Shown here piece after piece: positions 52,934-61,142 of a stretch of DNA of 64,000 nt; the stretch's first letter is position 1; every line of letters begins with the position of its first letter. The stretch spans positions 1-64,000 of the forward strand of contig JALNTX010000014.1 in assembly GCA_035726825.1 (NCBI GenBank), in the 5' to 3' direction. Below the pieces are notes generated by a model. That model did not search any database. It was not told where the DNA came from and worked only from the letters and a program-made list of their open reading frames with translations. Made by a program: the position numbers and the translations under genes. Origin of the DNA: Pseudocitrobacter sp913778145. GTDB lineage: Bacteria > Pseudomonadota > Gammaproteobacteria > Enterobacterales > Enterobacteriaceae.

Positions 52934-55348
52934 ATGTCGAATTCTTATGACTCCTCCAGTATCAAAGTCCTGAAAGGGCTGGATGCGGTGCGTAAGCGCC
53001 CGGGTATGTATATCGGCGACACGGATGACGGCACCGGTCTGCACCACATGGTATTCGAGGTTGTGGATAACGCTATCGACGAAGCGCTCGCAGGGTACTG
53101 TAAAGACATCGTTGTCACCATCCATAGCGATAACTCCGTATCCGTACAGGATGATGGCCGTGGTATCCCAACCGGCATTCACCCGGAAGAGGGCGTGTCC
53201 GCCGCCGAAGTTATCATGACCGTTCTGCACGCAGGCGGTAAATTCGATGATAACTCCTATAAAGTTTCCGGCGGCCTGCACGGCGTAGGCGTTTCCGTGG
53301 TTAACGCCCTGTCGCAGAAACTGGAACTGGTTATCCAGCGCGATAACAAAGTTCACCGCCAGATTTACGCGCACGGCGTGCCGGAAGCCCCGCTGGCCGT
53401 GACCGGCGATACCGAAAAAACCGGTACCATGGTGCGTTTCTGGCCGAGCCTTGAAACCTTTACTAACGTCACCGAATTTGAGTATGACATTCTGGCGAAA
53501 CGCCTGCGTGAACTGTCATTCCTTAACTCCGGCGTTTCTATTCGCCTGAAAGACAAGCGTGACGGTAAAGAAGACCACTTCCACTATGAAGGTGGTATCA
53601 AGGCGTTTGTTGAGTATCTCAACAAAAACAAAACGCCTATTCACCCGAATATCTTCTATTTCTCCACCGAAAAAGACGGTATCGGCGTCGAAGTTGCGCT
53701 GCAGTGGAACGATGGCTTCCAGGAAAACATTTACTGCTTTACCAACAACATTCCGCAGCGCGACGGCGGTACGCACCTTGCAGGCTTCCGTGCGGCGATG
53801 ACCCGTACCCTGAACGCCTACATGGATAAAGAAGGCTACAGCAAAAAAGCCAAAGTTAGCGCCACCGGCGACGATGCGCGTGAAGGCCTGATTGCGGTAG
53901 TCTCCGTAAAAGTACCAGACCCGAAATTCTCCTCTCAGACCAAAGACAAACTGGTTTCTTCTGAGGTGAAATCAGCGGTAGAACAGCAGATGAACGAACT
54001 GCTGAGCGAATATCTGCTGGAAAATCCGTCTGATGCGAAAATCGTCGTCGGCAAAATTATCGACGCCGCGCGTGCGCGTGAAGCGGCACGCCGTGCCCGT
54101 GAAATGACCCGTCGTAAAGGCGCGCTCGATTTAGCAGGCCTGCCGGGCAAACTGGCTGACTGCCAGGAACGCGACCCGGCTCACTCCGAACTGTACCTTG
54201 TGGAAGGGGACTCTGCGGGCGGCTCTGCAAAACAGGGGCGTAACCGTAAGAACCAGGCGATCCTGCCGCTGAAAGGTAAAATCCTCAACGTTGAGAAGGC
54301 GCGTTTCGACAAGATGCTCTCTTCTCAGGAAGTCGCCACACTGATCACCGCGCTGGGCTGCGGCATTGGTCGTGACGAGTACAACCCGGATAAACTGCGT
54401 TATCACAGCATCATCATCATGACCGATGCGGACGTCGATGGTTCGCACATCCGTACCCTGCTGCTGACCTTCTTCTACCGTCAGATGCCGGAAATTGTTG
54501 AGCGTGGCCACGTCTATATCGCGCAGCCGCCGCTCTACAAAGTGAAGAAAGGCAAGCAGGAACAGTACATCAAAGATGATGAAGCGATGGATCAGTATCA
54601 AATCTCCATCGCACTGGATGGCGCGACGCTGCACACCAACGCACACGCACCGGCGCTGGCTGGCGAAGCGCTGGAAAAACTGGTCTCTGAATACAACGCT
54701 ACGCAGAAAATGATTGGCCGTATGGAGCGTCGTTTCCCGAAAGCGATGCTGAAAGAGCTGGTTTATCAGCCGACGCTGACCGAAGACGACCTGTCGAATG
54801 AACAGACCGTCACCCGTTGGGTGAATGCGCTGGTTACCGAGCTGAACGAAAATGAACAGCACGGCAGCCTGTGGAAGTTTGATGTTCGCCATAACAGCGA
54901 GCAGAATCACTTCGAGCCGATCATTCGCGTGCGTACGCACGGCGTAGATACCGATTACCCGCTGGATCACGAATTCGTGGTTGGGCCGGAATATCGCCGT
55001 ATCTGCACGCTGGGCGAGAAACTGCGCGGTCTGGTGGAAGAAGATGCCTTCATCGAACGTGGCGAACGCCGTCAGCCGGTTACCAGCTTCGAGCAGGCGC
55101 TGGAGTGGCTGGTGAAAGAGTCCCGTCGTGGTCTGGCTATCCAGCGTTATAAAGGTCTGGGCGAGATGAACCCGGAACAGCTGTGGGAAACCACTATGGA
55201 TCCGGAAAGCCGCCGCATGCTGCGCGTTACCGTAAAAGATGCGATTGCCGCTGACCAACTGTTCACCACCCTGATGGGTGATGCGGTTGAACCGCGTCGC
55301 GCGTTTATCGAAGAGAACGCCCTGAAAGCGGCGAATATCGATATCTAA
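52934..55348 (+). CDS. gyrB: DNA gyrase subunit B
   Basis: An 804-residue ATPase subunit of gyrase. The GHKL ATPase domain has EVVDNAIDEALAG and the glycine loop GGLHGVGVSVVNAL. The TOPRIM domain has EGDSAGGSAKQGR and the acidic DADVDGSH. The residues corresponding to E. coli Asp426 and Lys447 (in EGDSAGG and PLKGKI) look wild type. An upstream TTG at 52931 is ignored in favour of the ATG at 52934. Confidence 0.98.
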   Translation: MSNSYDSSSIKVLKGLDAVRKRPGMYIGDTDDGTGLHHMVFEVVDNAIDEALAGYCKDIVVTIHSDNSVSVQDDGRGIPTGIHPEEGVSAAEVIMTVLHAGGKFDDNSYKVSGGLHGVGVSVVNALSQKLELVIQRDNKVHRQIYAHGVPEAPLAVTGDTEKTGTMVRFWPSLETFTNVTEFEYDILAKRLRELSFLNSGVSIRLKDKRDGKEDHFHYEGGIKAFVEYLNKNKTPIHPNIFYFSTEKDGIGVEVALQWNDGFQENIYCFTNNIPQRDGGTHLAGFRAAMTRTLNAYMDKEGYSKKAKVSATGDDAREGLIAVVSVKVPDPKFSSQTKDKLVSSEVKSAVEQQMNELLSEYLLENPSDAKIVVGKIIDAARAREAARRAREMTRRKGALDLAGLPGKLADCQERDPAHSELYLVEGDSAGGSAKQGRNRKNQAILPLKGKILNVEKARFDKMLSSQEVATLITALGCGIGRDEYNPDKLRYHSIIIMTDADVDGSHIRTLLLTFFYRQMPEIVERGHVYIAQPPLYKVKKGKQEQYIKDDEAMDQYQISIALDGATLHTNAHAPALAGEALEKLVSEYNATQKMIGRMERRFPKAMLKELVYQPTLTEDDLSNEQTVTRWVNALVTELNENEQHGSLWKFDVRHNSEQNHFEPIIRVRTHGVDTDYPLDHEFVVGPEYRRICTLGEKLRGLVEEDAFIERGERRQPVTSFEQALEWLVKESRRGLAIQRYKGLGEMNPEQLWETTMDPESRRMLRVTVKDAIAADQLFTTLMGDAVEPRRAFIEENALKAANIDI

Positions 55349-55358
55349 ACCGATAAAT

Positions 55359-55425
55359 GCCCGGTGGCGCTGGCCTACAAATCATCTTTTGTAGGCCGGA
55401 TAAGGCGTTTACGCCGCCATCCGGT
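55359..55425. repeat. BIME after gyrB
   Basis: A shortened unit ATGCCCGGTGGCGCTGGCCTAC faces a full REP TGTAGGCCGGATAAGGCG...GCCGCCATCCGGTAA. The left unit seems to have lost its distal arm. Confidence 0.75.
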
Positions 55426-55441
55426 AAAACCATGCAGACAT

Positions 55442-55473
55442 AAAACGCCTGAATTTATTCAGGCGTTTTTTTT
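55442..55473 (+). terminator. gyrB terminator
   Basis: Perfect 13-base arms AAAACGCCTGAAT / ATTCAGGCGTTTT, with a T run following to 55473. Confidence 0.93.
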
Positions 55474-55599
55474 CGTCTGCCGATGTCGTTAAAAGGCAGC
55501 GATTAAAGCCCCATCATTTATAGGTGTGAAAAGAAATTCTCTTACCCACACTGACCTATACTTCTCTCATCACACATTCACCACTAAAAGGAGTGGAAG

Positions 55600-56001
55600 A
55601 TGGGGCTTTTTGATGAGGTTGTCGGCTCGTTTCTCAATGGCGATGCCGGGAAGTATCAGGCTATCCTGAACTGGGTGAACGAGCAGGGCGGCATTCAGGC
55701 ATTGCTGCAAAAACTGCAAAACGGTGGGTTGGGCGACATTCTGTCTACGTGGATCAGCAATCAACATAGCAATCAACCAGTGAGTGGCGATCAGCTGGAA
55801 TCGGCATTGGGCACGCCGGCGGTCTCCGATCTCGGCCAAAAACTGGGCATTGATACCGGTTCTGCGTCGAATCTGCTGGCGGAATATCTGCCAAAAATCA
55901 TTGATGCGCTCTCGCCGCAGGGAGAAGTTGCCCCGCAGGCGCATAACGATTTACTCAGCGCAGGAATGGATCTGCTGAAAAGCGGCAAACTTTTCGGCTA
56001 A
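55600..56001 (+). CDS. yidB: DUF937 protein YidB
   Basis: A 133-residue soluble protein of unknown function, one residue longer than E. coli YidB. It is glycine- and leucine-rich with repeated helical segments (LLQKLQNGGLGDILSTWIS). It has its own ribosome site (AAGGAG). Function is not assigned. Confidence 0.88.
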   Translation: MGLFDEVVGSFLNGDAGKYQAILNWVNEQGGIQALLQKLQNGGLGDILSTWISNQHSNQPVSGDQLESALGTPAVSDLGQKLGIDTGSASNLLAEYLPKIIDALSPQGEVAPQAHNDLLSAGMDLLKSGKLFG

Positions 56002-56122
56002 CCACGCCACAAAAGGGGAGCACGCCGGGCGCGTTGCATCCCCGTTTTAACCCGTCACGGCTGCTGTTTTTTGAGCGGAATCGCGTTAGCATGAGCAAGG
56101 ACTCATCTAACCTGGGGTATTC

Positions 56123-56935
56123 ATGGCTATCAAACTTATTGCAATCGACATGGACGGAACCTTGCTGTTGCCGGACCATACCATTTCTCCTGCTGTCAAA
56201 AAGGCGATCGCCGACGCGCGCGCGCGTGGCGTTAACGTAGTGCTGACCACAGGTCGCCCCTACGCAGGTGTGCATAGCTATTTGAAAGAGCTGCACATGG
56301 AACAACCGGGCGATTACTGCATCACCTATAACGGCGCGCTGGTGCAGAAAGCAGGTGACGGCAGTACGGTTGCGCAAACCGCACTGGGTTATGACGACTA
56401 CCGCTATCTGGAACAGCTTGCGCGCGAGGTCGGCTCGCACTTCCACGCGCTCGATCGCAATACGCTTTATACCGCCAACCGCGACATCAGCTATTACACG
56501 GTGCATGAATCTTACGTCGCCACTATTCCGCTGGTCTTCTGCGAAGCCGAAAAAATGGACCCGGCGACACAGTTCCTGAAAGTAATGATGATTGATGAGC
56601 CAGCTATCCTGGATAAAGCGATTGCGAAAATCCCGGCAGAAGTTAAAGAGAAGTACACCGTGCTGAAAAGTGCGCCTTACTTCCTCGAAATCCTCGATAA
56701 ACGTGTCAATAAAGGCACCGGCGTGAAATCGCTGGCCGATGCGCTAGGCATTAAAGCGGAAGAAATTATGGCGATTGGCGACCAGGAAAACGACATCGCC
56801 ATGATTGAATTCGCAGGCGTTGGCGTGGCGATGGATAACGCTATTCCGTCGGTGAAAGAGGCGGCGAACTTTGTCACCAAATCTAACCTTGAAGACGGCG
56901 TAGCGTACGCTATTGAGAAGTTTGCGCTGAATTAA
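56123..56935 (+). CDS. yidA: Sugar phosphatase YidA (Cof-type HAD)
   Basis: A 270-residue HAD phosphatase with the Cof-type C2 cap. Motif I is IDMDGTLLL with Asp9 as nucleophile, motif II TTGRP, and motif IV MAIGDQENDIAMIE. E. coli YidA hydrolyses sugar phosphates such as erythrose-4-phosphate. Its TAA stop shares the 4 bases TTAA (56932-56935) with the stop of the convergent cbrA. The dgo operon found after yidA in E. coli is absent. Confidence 0.95.
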   Translation: MAIKLIAIDMDGTLLLPDHTISPAVKKAIADARARGVNVVLTTGRPYAGVHSYLKELHMEQPGDYCITYNGALVQKAGDGSTVAQTALGYDDYRYLEQLAREVGSHFHALDRNTLYTANRDISYYTVHESYVATIPLVFCEAEKMDPATQFLKVMMIDEPAILDKAIAKIPAEVKEKYTVLKSAPYFLEILDKRVNKGTGVKSLADALGIKAEEIMAIGDQENDIAMIEFAGVGVAMDNAIPSVKEAANFVTKSNLEDGVAYAIEKFALN

Positions 56936-57993
56936 GTACGCACCCGAATATCGCTGATACGGCTGCGCATAATGGCTTTTCGCAGGCGCGGCTGTGTCAG
57001 TATCCTGGCTTTCATCATTTTTCCCAGCAGCTTCAGGCGCAGGCTGAACGTCGCGCGCGTATAGGCGCGGTTGGTGTCTTCACATTGCCGCTGTAGAACC
57101 TGGCTGAGCAACTCCGCACTATCCAGCGCATAACTGATCCCCTCCAGCGAACTGGCGCTGATAAACCCCGCCGCTTCACCAATCAGAAACGCGTTCTCTT
57201 TGCCGCAGACAAAATCCCGCCAGCGCGACGGAAACAGCACCGTGCACTTCTCGCTTTTTACCGGCTCGCCAAAATGAAACGCAAAATCGGCCATTTTCGC
57301 TTTCAGCGCATCAAAACGTGCCTGGCCGTCTTTCATTGGGTATGCGCCGCCAAAGATAAAATAGCCGTCTTTGCTAATGCTCCATGAATAACAGTCCGTT
57401 ACGGCGTTATCAAAGATGCAGGAGTAGAACGGCACGGCGTGCGCTTCGGCAAACCACTGTTGGATGGCGACGTATTTACGAATTTGATGTTCGGGGTAAA
57501 GGTGACGCCGCACCAGTGAATTTGCCCCGTCGGCACCTACCAGCCAGCGGGCGGTGATGTGTTGTTCTTCGCCGTCAACCTGAAACCGAACGTGCCATAA
57601 ATCTCCTTCGCGCCACACCTTTCGGCACAGGGTGTCATGATGAACGGTCACCACGTCGGGAATTAACGATTTCATCCATAAATCAAACGCATGGCGATTA
57701 ATATTGATATAACTACGCTGGTAGTTGCGGGTCAGCGCGGCGGCCACATCGATGGTTTTAACGCTGAATATTTGCGGATTGGCGATAACGTCAACGGGAA
57801 GGGTGATCCCATCGCGAATAAACGCCCGCTGCGCATCCGGCGCCAGCAGGCCGCCGCAGGGTTTGCTGAAGCCTTCGGTACCGCACTGGCGCTTTTTATC
57901 CAGTGCAATAACCCGCATTTTCCCTGCTAATTGCCGCGCCAGCGCCGAGCCTGCCGGGCCGAGGCCGATAATCGCTACGTCAAAATGATCCAT
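56932..57993 (-). CDS. cbrA: FAD-dependent oxidoreductase CbrA (YidS)
   Basis: A 353-residue flavoprotein of the geranylgeranyl-reductase-like group. The FAD dinucleotide motif is VAIIGLGPAGSALAR with Gly10, Gly12 and Gly15; further FAD motifs are VGADGANS and LIGEAAGF. E. coli CbrA is induced by CreB and contributes to colicin M tolerance. The frame runs on upstream through yidR's 5' part, but the start at 57993 (MDHFDVAI) fits the family. A CreB box lies 46 bases upstream. Confidence 0.92.
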   Translation of the reverse strand: MDHFDVAIIGLGPAGSALARQLAGKMRVIALDKKRQCGTEGFSKPCGGLLAPDAQRAFIRDGITLPVDVIANPQIFSVKTIDVAAALTRNYQRSYININRHAFDLWMKSLIPDVVTVHHDTLCRKVWREGDLWHVRFQVDGEEQHITARWLVGADGANSLVRRHLYPEHQIRKYVAIQQWFAEAHAVPFYSCIFDNAVTDCYSWSISKDGYFIFGGAYPMKDGQARFDALKAKMADFAFHFGEPVKSEKCTVLFPSRWRDFVCGKENAFLIGEAAGFISASSLEGISYALDSAELLSQVLQRQCEDTNRAYTRATFSLRLKLLGKMMKARILTQPRLRKAIMRSRISDIRVRT

Positions 57994-58038
57994 CTTTCGC
58001 TCGCCAAAGTTGAGATGGCGATACGCTAAAGCCTGAAA

Positions 58039-58054
58039 GTGAACTCTGTGTGAA
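58039..58054 (-). promoter_or_regulatory. CreB-binding site (cre tag) upstream of cbrA
   Basis: On the minus strand TTCACACAGAGTTCAC, a perfect TTCAC-N6-TTCAC direct repeat, oriented towards cbrA. It is the known CreB recognition sequence. Confidence 0.8.
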
Positions 58055-58092
58055 GTATGATGACGAAAATTGCCTTGCATCAGGACTGCACC

Positions 58093-59319
58093 ATGAAACA
58101 GGTCACCTTCGCCCCTCGCCATCATCAGCTCACTAATATCAATACCTGGACGCCGGACAGCCAGTGGCTGGTGTTTGATGTCCGCCCTTCCGGGGCGTCG
58201 TTTACCGGTGAGACCATTGAGCGGGTTAATGTTCATACCGGTGAGCTTGACGTTATTTACCGCGCCACGCAGGGGGCGCACGTCGGGGTGGTGACCGTTC
58301 ATCCTCAGCGTGAGAAATATGTGTTTATCCACGGCCCGGAGAATCCGGATGCGGACTGGCACTACGACTTCCATCATCGCCGTGGTGTGGTGACTGAGTA
58401 CGGTGAAACCCGCAACCTTGATGCCATGGATATCACCGCACCCTACACGCCTGGCGCGCTGCGCGGCGGAAGCCACGTACACGTGTTTAGCCCCAACGGC
58501 GAGAAGGTGAGCTTTACCTATAACGACCACGTGATGCACGAATACAACCCGGCGCACGACCTGCGCAACGTAGGCGTCGCCGTACCGTGTGGCCCGGTGG
58601 AGGTCGCTGCTCAGCATCCGCGTGAATACAGCGGCAGCCACTGGTGCGTATTGGTGAGTAAAACCACACACTCGCCGCAGCCGGGCAGCGACGAGATCAA
58701 TCGCGCCTATGAAGAGGGCTGGGTGGGGAATGACAAGCTGGCGTTTATCGGCGATACGCTGTCAGTGAAGGGCGAGAAAGTGCCGGAGCTGTTTATTGTC
58801 GACCTGCCGCAAACCGCCCAGGGCTGGAAGCAGGCGGGCGATGCGCCGCTGGCCGGAACGGAAACGATGCTGCCAGCGCCGCCCGCAGGCGTCGCGCAGC
58901 GTCGTTTAACCTTTACGCATCAACGGGCGTACCCAGGGCTTGTGAATGTGCCGCGTCACTGGGTGCGCAGCAACCCGCAGGGCACGGAAATCGCGCTGCT
59001 GATGCGCGATGACAGCGGTGTGGTTCAGTTGTGGCTGGTATCGCCAGAAGGCGGAGAGCCGCGCCAGCTTACCCATCTTGAGAGTGATATTCAGTCGGCG
59101 TTTAACTGGCATCCGTCGGGGAATGCGCTGGGCTTTGTGTTGGAAAATAGAATTGCGATAGCCGACGCGATGAGCGGAAGCGTGCGCTTTTTGACAACCG
59201 ATCACGGTAACCCGCCGTCTGCGGATGCCGTCGTTTTCTCACCCGATGGCAATTACATTGCCTGGATGGAAGAGACGGCGGGCTTCCGTCAGCTGTGGAT
59301 AACCGAAACCGGCCTCTGA
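58093..59319 (+). CDS. yidR: DUF3748 protein YidR
   Basis: A 408-residue protein matching E. coli YidR. It has TolB-like beta-propeller repeats (TPDSQWLVFD, SPNGEKVSFT, NPQGTEIALL, SPDGNYIAWM). No signal peptide is seen, so it is probably cytoplasmic. Function is unknown; propellers of this type occur in oligogalacturonate lyases, but I see no basis for assigning that activity. The ATG at 58093 gives MKQVTFAPRHH, and an earlier in-frame ATG at 58057 is rejected. Confidence 0.88.
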   Translation: MKQVTFAPRHHQLTNINTWTPDSQWLVFDVRPSGASFTGETIERVNVHTGELDVIYRATQGAHVGVVTVHPQREKYVFIHGPENPDADWHYDFHHRRGVVTEYGETRNLDAMDITAPYTPGALRGGSHVHVFSPNGEKVSFTYNDHVMHEYNPAHDLRNVGVAVPCGPVEVAAQHPREYSGSHWCVLVSKTTHSPQPGSDEINRAYEEGWVGNDKLAFIGDTLSVKGEKVPELFIVDLPQTAQGWKQAGDAPLAGTETMLPAPPAGVAQRRLTFTHQRAYPGLVNVPRHWVRSNPQGTEIALLMRDDSGVVQLWLVSPEGGEPRQLTHLESDIQSAFNWHPSGNALGFVLENRIAIADAMSGSVRFLTTDHGNPPSADAVVFSPDGNYIAWMEETAGFRQLWITETGL

Positions 59320-59320
59320 A

Positions 59321-59653
59321 TTACGGCGAAGGCATTGGCGCTGGCGGAATAACCGAGTTCGTCGCCAGCGTCTCCTGCTCGCTCTTCTCTACGCGTGAAC
59401 GCACGGAGTTATCGGTGCGGAACATGTCCCACGGCAGCAGCAGGGTATCCATCACCGCGGTGAATGGCATATCGAGCGCCACCAGCGATTTGGTTCCCCA
59501 GTTGCTGTCGTCATCACCAAGCATGGTCGCGCTTGCGCGCGTACCCGGATACGTTCCCTCTTTGCCACCCGTATGCGACATCACGCTTGAACAGCCACCT
59601 ACTAACATCATCCCACTGAACAGAGCCAGCTTAAGCAGATTATTTTTTATCAT
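59321..59653 (-). CDS. yidQ: Lipoprotein YidQ
   Basis: A 110-residue lipoprotein. The signal peptide ends in lipobox LVGGC with Cys21 as the lipid-bearing residue. The mature part is small, with LDMPFTAVMDTLLLPWDMF typical of the YceK/YidQ family. Its stop is one base from that of the convergent yidR. Confidence 0.9.
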   Translation of the reverse strand: MIKNNLLKLALFSGMMLVGGCSSVMSHTGGKEGTYPGTRASATMLGDDDSNWGTKSLVALDMPFTAVMDTLLLPWDMFRTDNSVRSRVEKSEQETLATNSVIPPAPMPSP

Positions 59654-59829
59654 GATTTAATCATCGTATCGGAGCCGGGAGGGCTCATCTGTACGGGTTA
59701 TATCCACCCGTAGCGTAAATGGATAGTCCTGGCTTTCCGCTCTGTGGCGGCTGTCGCACTTTAACCAAGAGTGCTCTACCCAAGTCTATGCCTTCAGCAA
59801 GAAAGTGCAAAAAAAGTAAGACCCGCGCC
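59654..59829. other. Non-coding gap between yidQ and the ibpA promoter
   Basis: No supportable gene is present. It should contain the yidQ promoter on the minus strand; I cannot assign one. A short inverted repeat TACGGG...CCCGTA is present at 59692-59713. Confidence 0.4.
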
Positions 59830-59858
59830 CTTGAAAATCGTTCCTCAGAACACATTTT
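59830..59858 (+). promoter_or_regulatory. Sigma-32 heat-shock promoter of ibpAB
   Basis: CTTGAAA (59830-59836) and CACATTTT (59851-59858), 14 bases apart, fit the heat-shock consensus CTTGAAA-N11..16-CCCCATNT. Transcription would start near 59865, giving a 5' leader of about 100 bases. Confidence 0.7.
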
Positions 59859-59865
59859 AAGAGTG

Positions 59866-59965
59866 TAGCCCAATGAGGAGCACGCCTGATGGGTGCTTCG
59901 GGTATCACCGCCTGTTCATGATGGAAGGCCGTAAAAATTCTCGCTGATTTCAGGAGCTATTGATT
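59866..59965 (+). promoter_or_regulatory. ROSE-type RNA thermometer in the ibpA leader
   Basis: The leader folds readily, and the ribosome site CAGGAGC faces the pairing segment TCTCGCTGATTTC just upstream, in the position of the ROSE element of E. coli ibpA. Heating would open this helix and allow translation. The fold is inferred by eye and from homology. Confidence 0.7.
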
Positions 59966-60379
59966 ATGCGTAACTTTGATTTATCCCCGCTATACCGTTC
60001 TGCTATTGGTTTTGACCGCCTGTTCAATCTGTTAGAAAACAATCAAACCCAGAGTAACGGCGGCTACCCTCCGTACAACGTTGAGCTGGTAGACGAAAAC
60101 CACTACCGCATTGCGATTGCTGTTGCCGGTTTTGCTGAAAGCGAGCTGGAAATCACCGCCCAGGACAACATGCTGGTGGTGAAAGGCGCTCATGCGGCGG
60201 AGCAGAAAGAGCGTACCTATCTCTATCAGGGGATCGCCGAGCGCAACTTTGAGCGCAAGTTCCAGTTAGCGGAAAACATCCACGTGCGTGGCGCGAACCT
60301 GGTGAACGGCTTGCTCTATATCGAGCTGGAGCGCGTGATTCCTGAAGCGAATAAACCGCGCCGCATCGAAATCAACTAA
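59966..60379 (+). CDS. ibpA: Small heat-shock protein IbpA
   Basis: A 137-residue alpha-crystallin-domain chaperone that coats aggregates for later refolding by ClpB and DnaK. It starts MRNFDLSPLYRSAIGFDRLF; the domain covers about 38-125 and the C-terminal anchor is the IEI-type RRIEIN. The start at 59966 gives the E. coli length. ibpB follows in the same transcript. Confidence 0.97.
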   Translation: MRNFDLSPLYRSAIGFDRLFNLLENNQTQSNGGYPPYNVELVDENHYRIAIAVAGFAESELEITAQDNMLVVKGAHAAEQKERTYLYQGIAERNFERKFQLAENIHVRGANLVNGLLYIELERVIPEANKPRRIEIN

Positions 60380-60490
60380 TTCCGTGAGCCGCTACGGCGG
60401 CTCAAATTACCCAGGCTTGCCGTCAGGGAGCCTTATGCGAATCTTCATGATCCGCAGGACTTTACTCGCTTCTTAGAAGGAGAATGTATT
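60380..60490 (+). promoter_or_regulatory. ibpA-ibpB intercistronic leader, probable second thermometer
   Basis: A GC hairpin GAGCCGC...GCGGCTC (60386-60403) is followed by a folded region in which TCGCTTCTT precedes the ribosome site AGAAGGAGA. A separate RNA thermometer upstream of ibpB is known in E. coli; here it is inferred. Confidence 0.5.
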
Positions 60491-60919
60491 ATGCGTAACT
60501 ACGATTTATCCCCACTGCTGCGTCAATGGATCGGTTTTGACAAAATGGCTAACGCGTTGCAAAACGCTGGAGAAAGCCAGAGCTTCCCGCCCTATAACAT
60601 CGAAAAAAGCGACGATAACCACTATCGCATTACGCTTGCGCTGGCCGGTTTCCGTCAGGAAGATCTGGATATTCAACTGGAAGGCACGCGCCTGACCGTG
60701 AAAGGCACGCCGCAGCCGCAGGAAAAAGAGACCAAATGGTTACATCAGGGTCTGGTCACCCAGGCGTTCAGCCTGAGCTTCACGCTGGCTGAAAATATGG
60801 AAGTGACGGGGGCAACCTTCACGAATGGCCTGTTGCATATCGATTTGACTCGCAACGTGCCGGAAGAAATCGCTCCACAGCGTATTGCCATCAGCGAACG
60901 CCCGGCGTTGAATAGCTAG
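60491..60919 (+). CDS. ibpB: Small heat-shock protein IbpB
   Basis: A 142-residue paralogue of IbpA and its co-chaperone. It starts MRNYDLSPLLRQWIGFDKMA, has the alpha-crystallin domain (about 35-122), and ends with the IAI anchor in QRIAISERP. The length equals that of E. coli IbpB. Confidence 0.97.
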   Translation: MRNYDLSPLLRQWIGFDKMANALQNAGESQSFPPYNIEKSDDNHYRITLALAGFRQEDLDIQLEGTRLTVKGTPQPQEKETKWLHQGLVTQAFSLSFTLAENMEVTGATFTNGLLHIDLTRNVPEEIAPQRIAISERPALNS

Positions 60920-60943
60920 CAATATATTGATATTTCGTGATTT

Positions 60944-60979
60944 TGTAGGCCGGATAAGGCGTTCACGCCGCATCCGGCA
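60944..60979. repeat. REP element after ibpB
   Basis: TGTAGGCCGGATAAGGCGTT followed by CACGCCGCATCCGGCAA, a consensus REP hairpin. Confidence 0.9.
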
Positions 60980-61007
60980 ACAACAACGCGCACTTTGTCA
61001 GCAATCT

Positions 61008-61038
61008 AAAGCCTCGTCTAAACGACGGGGCTTTTTTG
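61008..61038 (+). terminator. Terminator between ibpB and yidE
   Basis: Stem AAAGCCTCGTC / GACGGGGCTTT (one non-Watson-Crick pair) with a short loop, followed by T's. Confidence 0.88.
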
Positions 61039-61142
61039 TGCCCGCTAAAAATCCAAAGTAATTGTGCGCAAATCCCCATACAACCCCCTGCATTTCTGCG
61101 AGAATCCCCACTACAGGTAATGTTATTCACAGGGAAAATAAT

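Noticed and set aside
54131..55258. Minus-strand open frame of 375 codons
   Set aside because: It is antisense to gyrB, a shadow of its codon bias.
58057..58092. Upstream ATG for yidR
   Set aside because: It adds 12 residues not seen in the family, and the internal ATG at 58093 gives the normal N-terminus.
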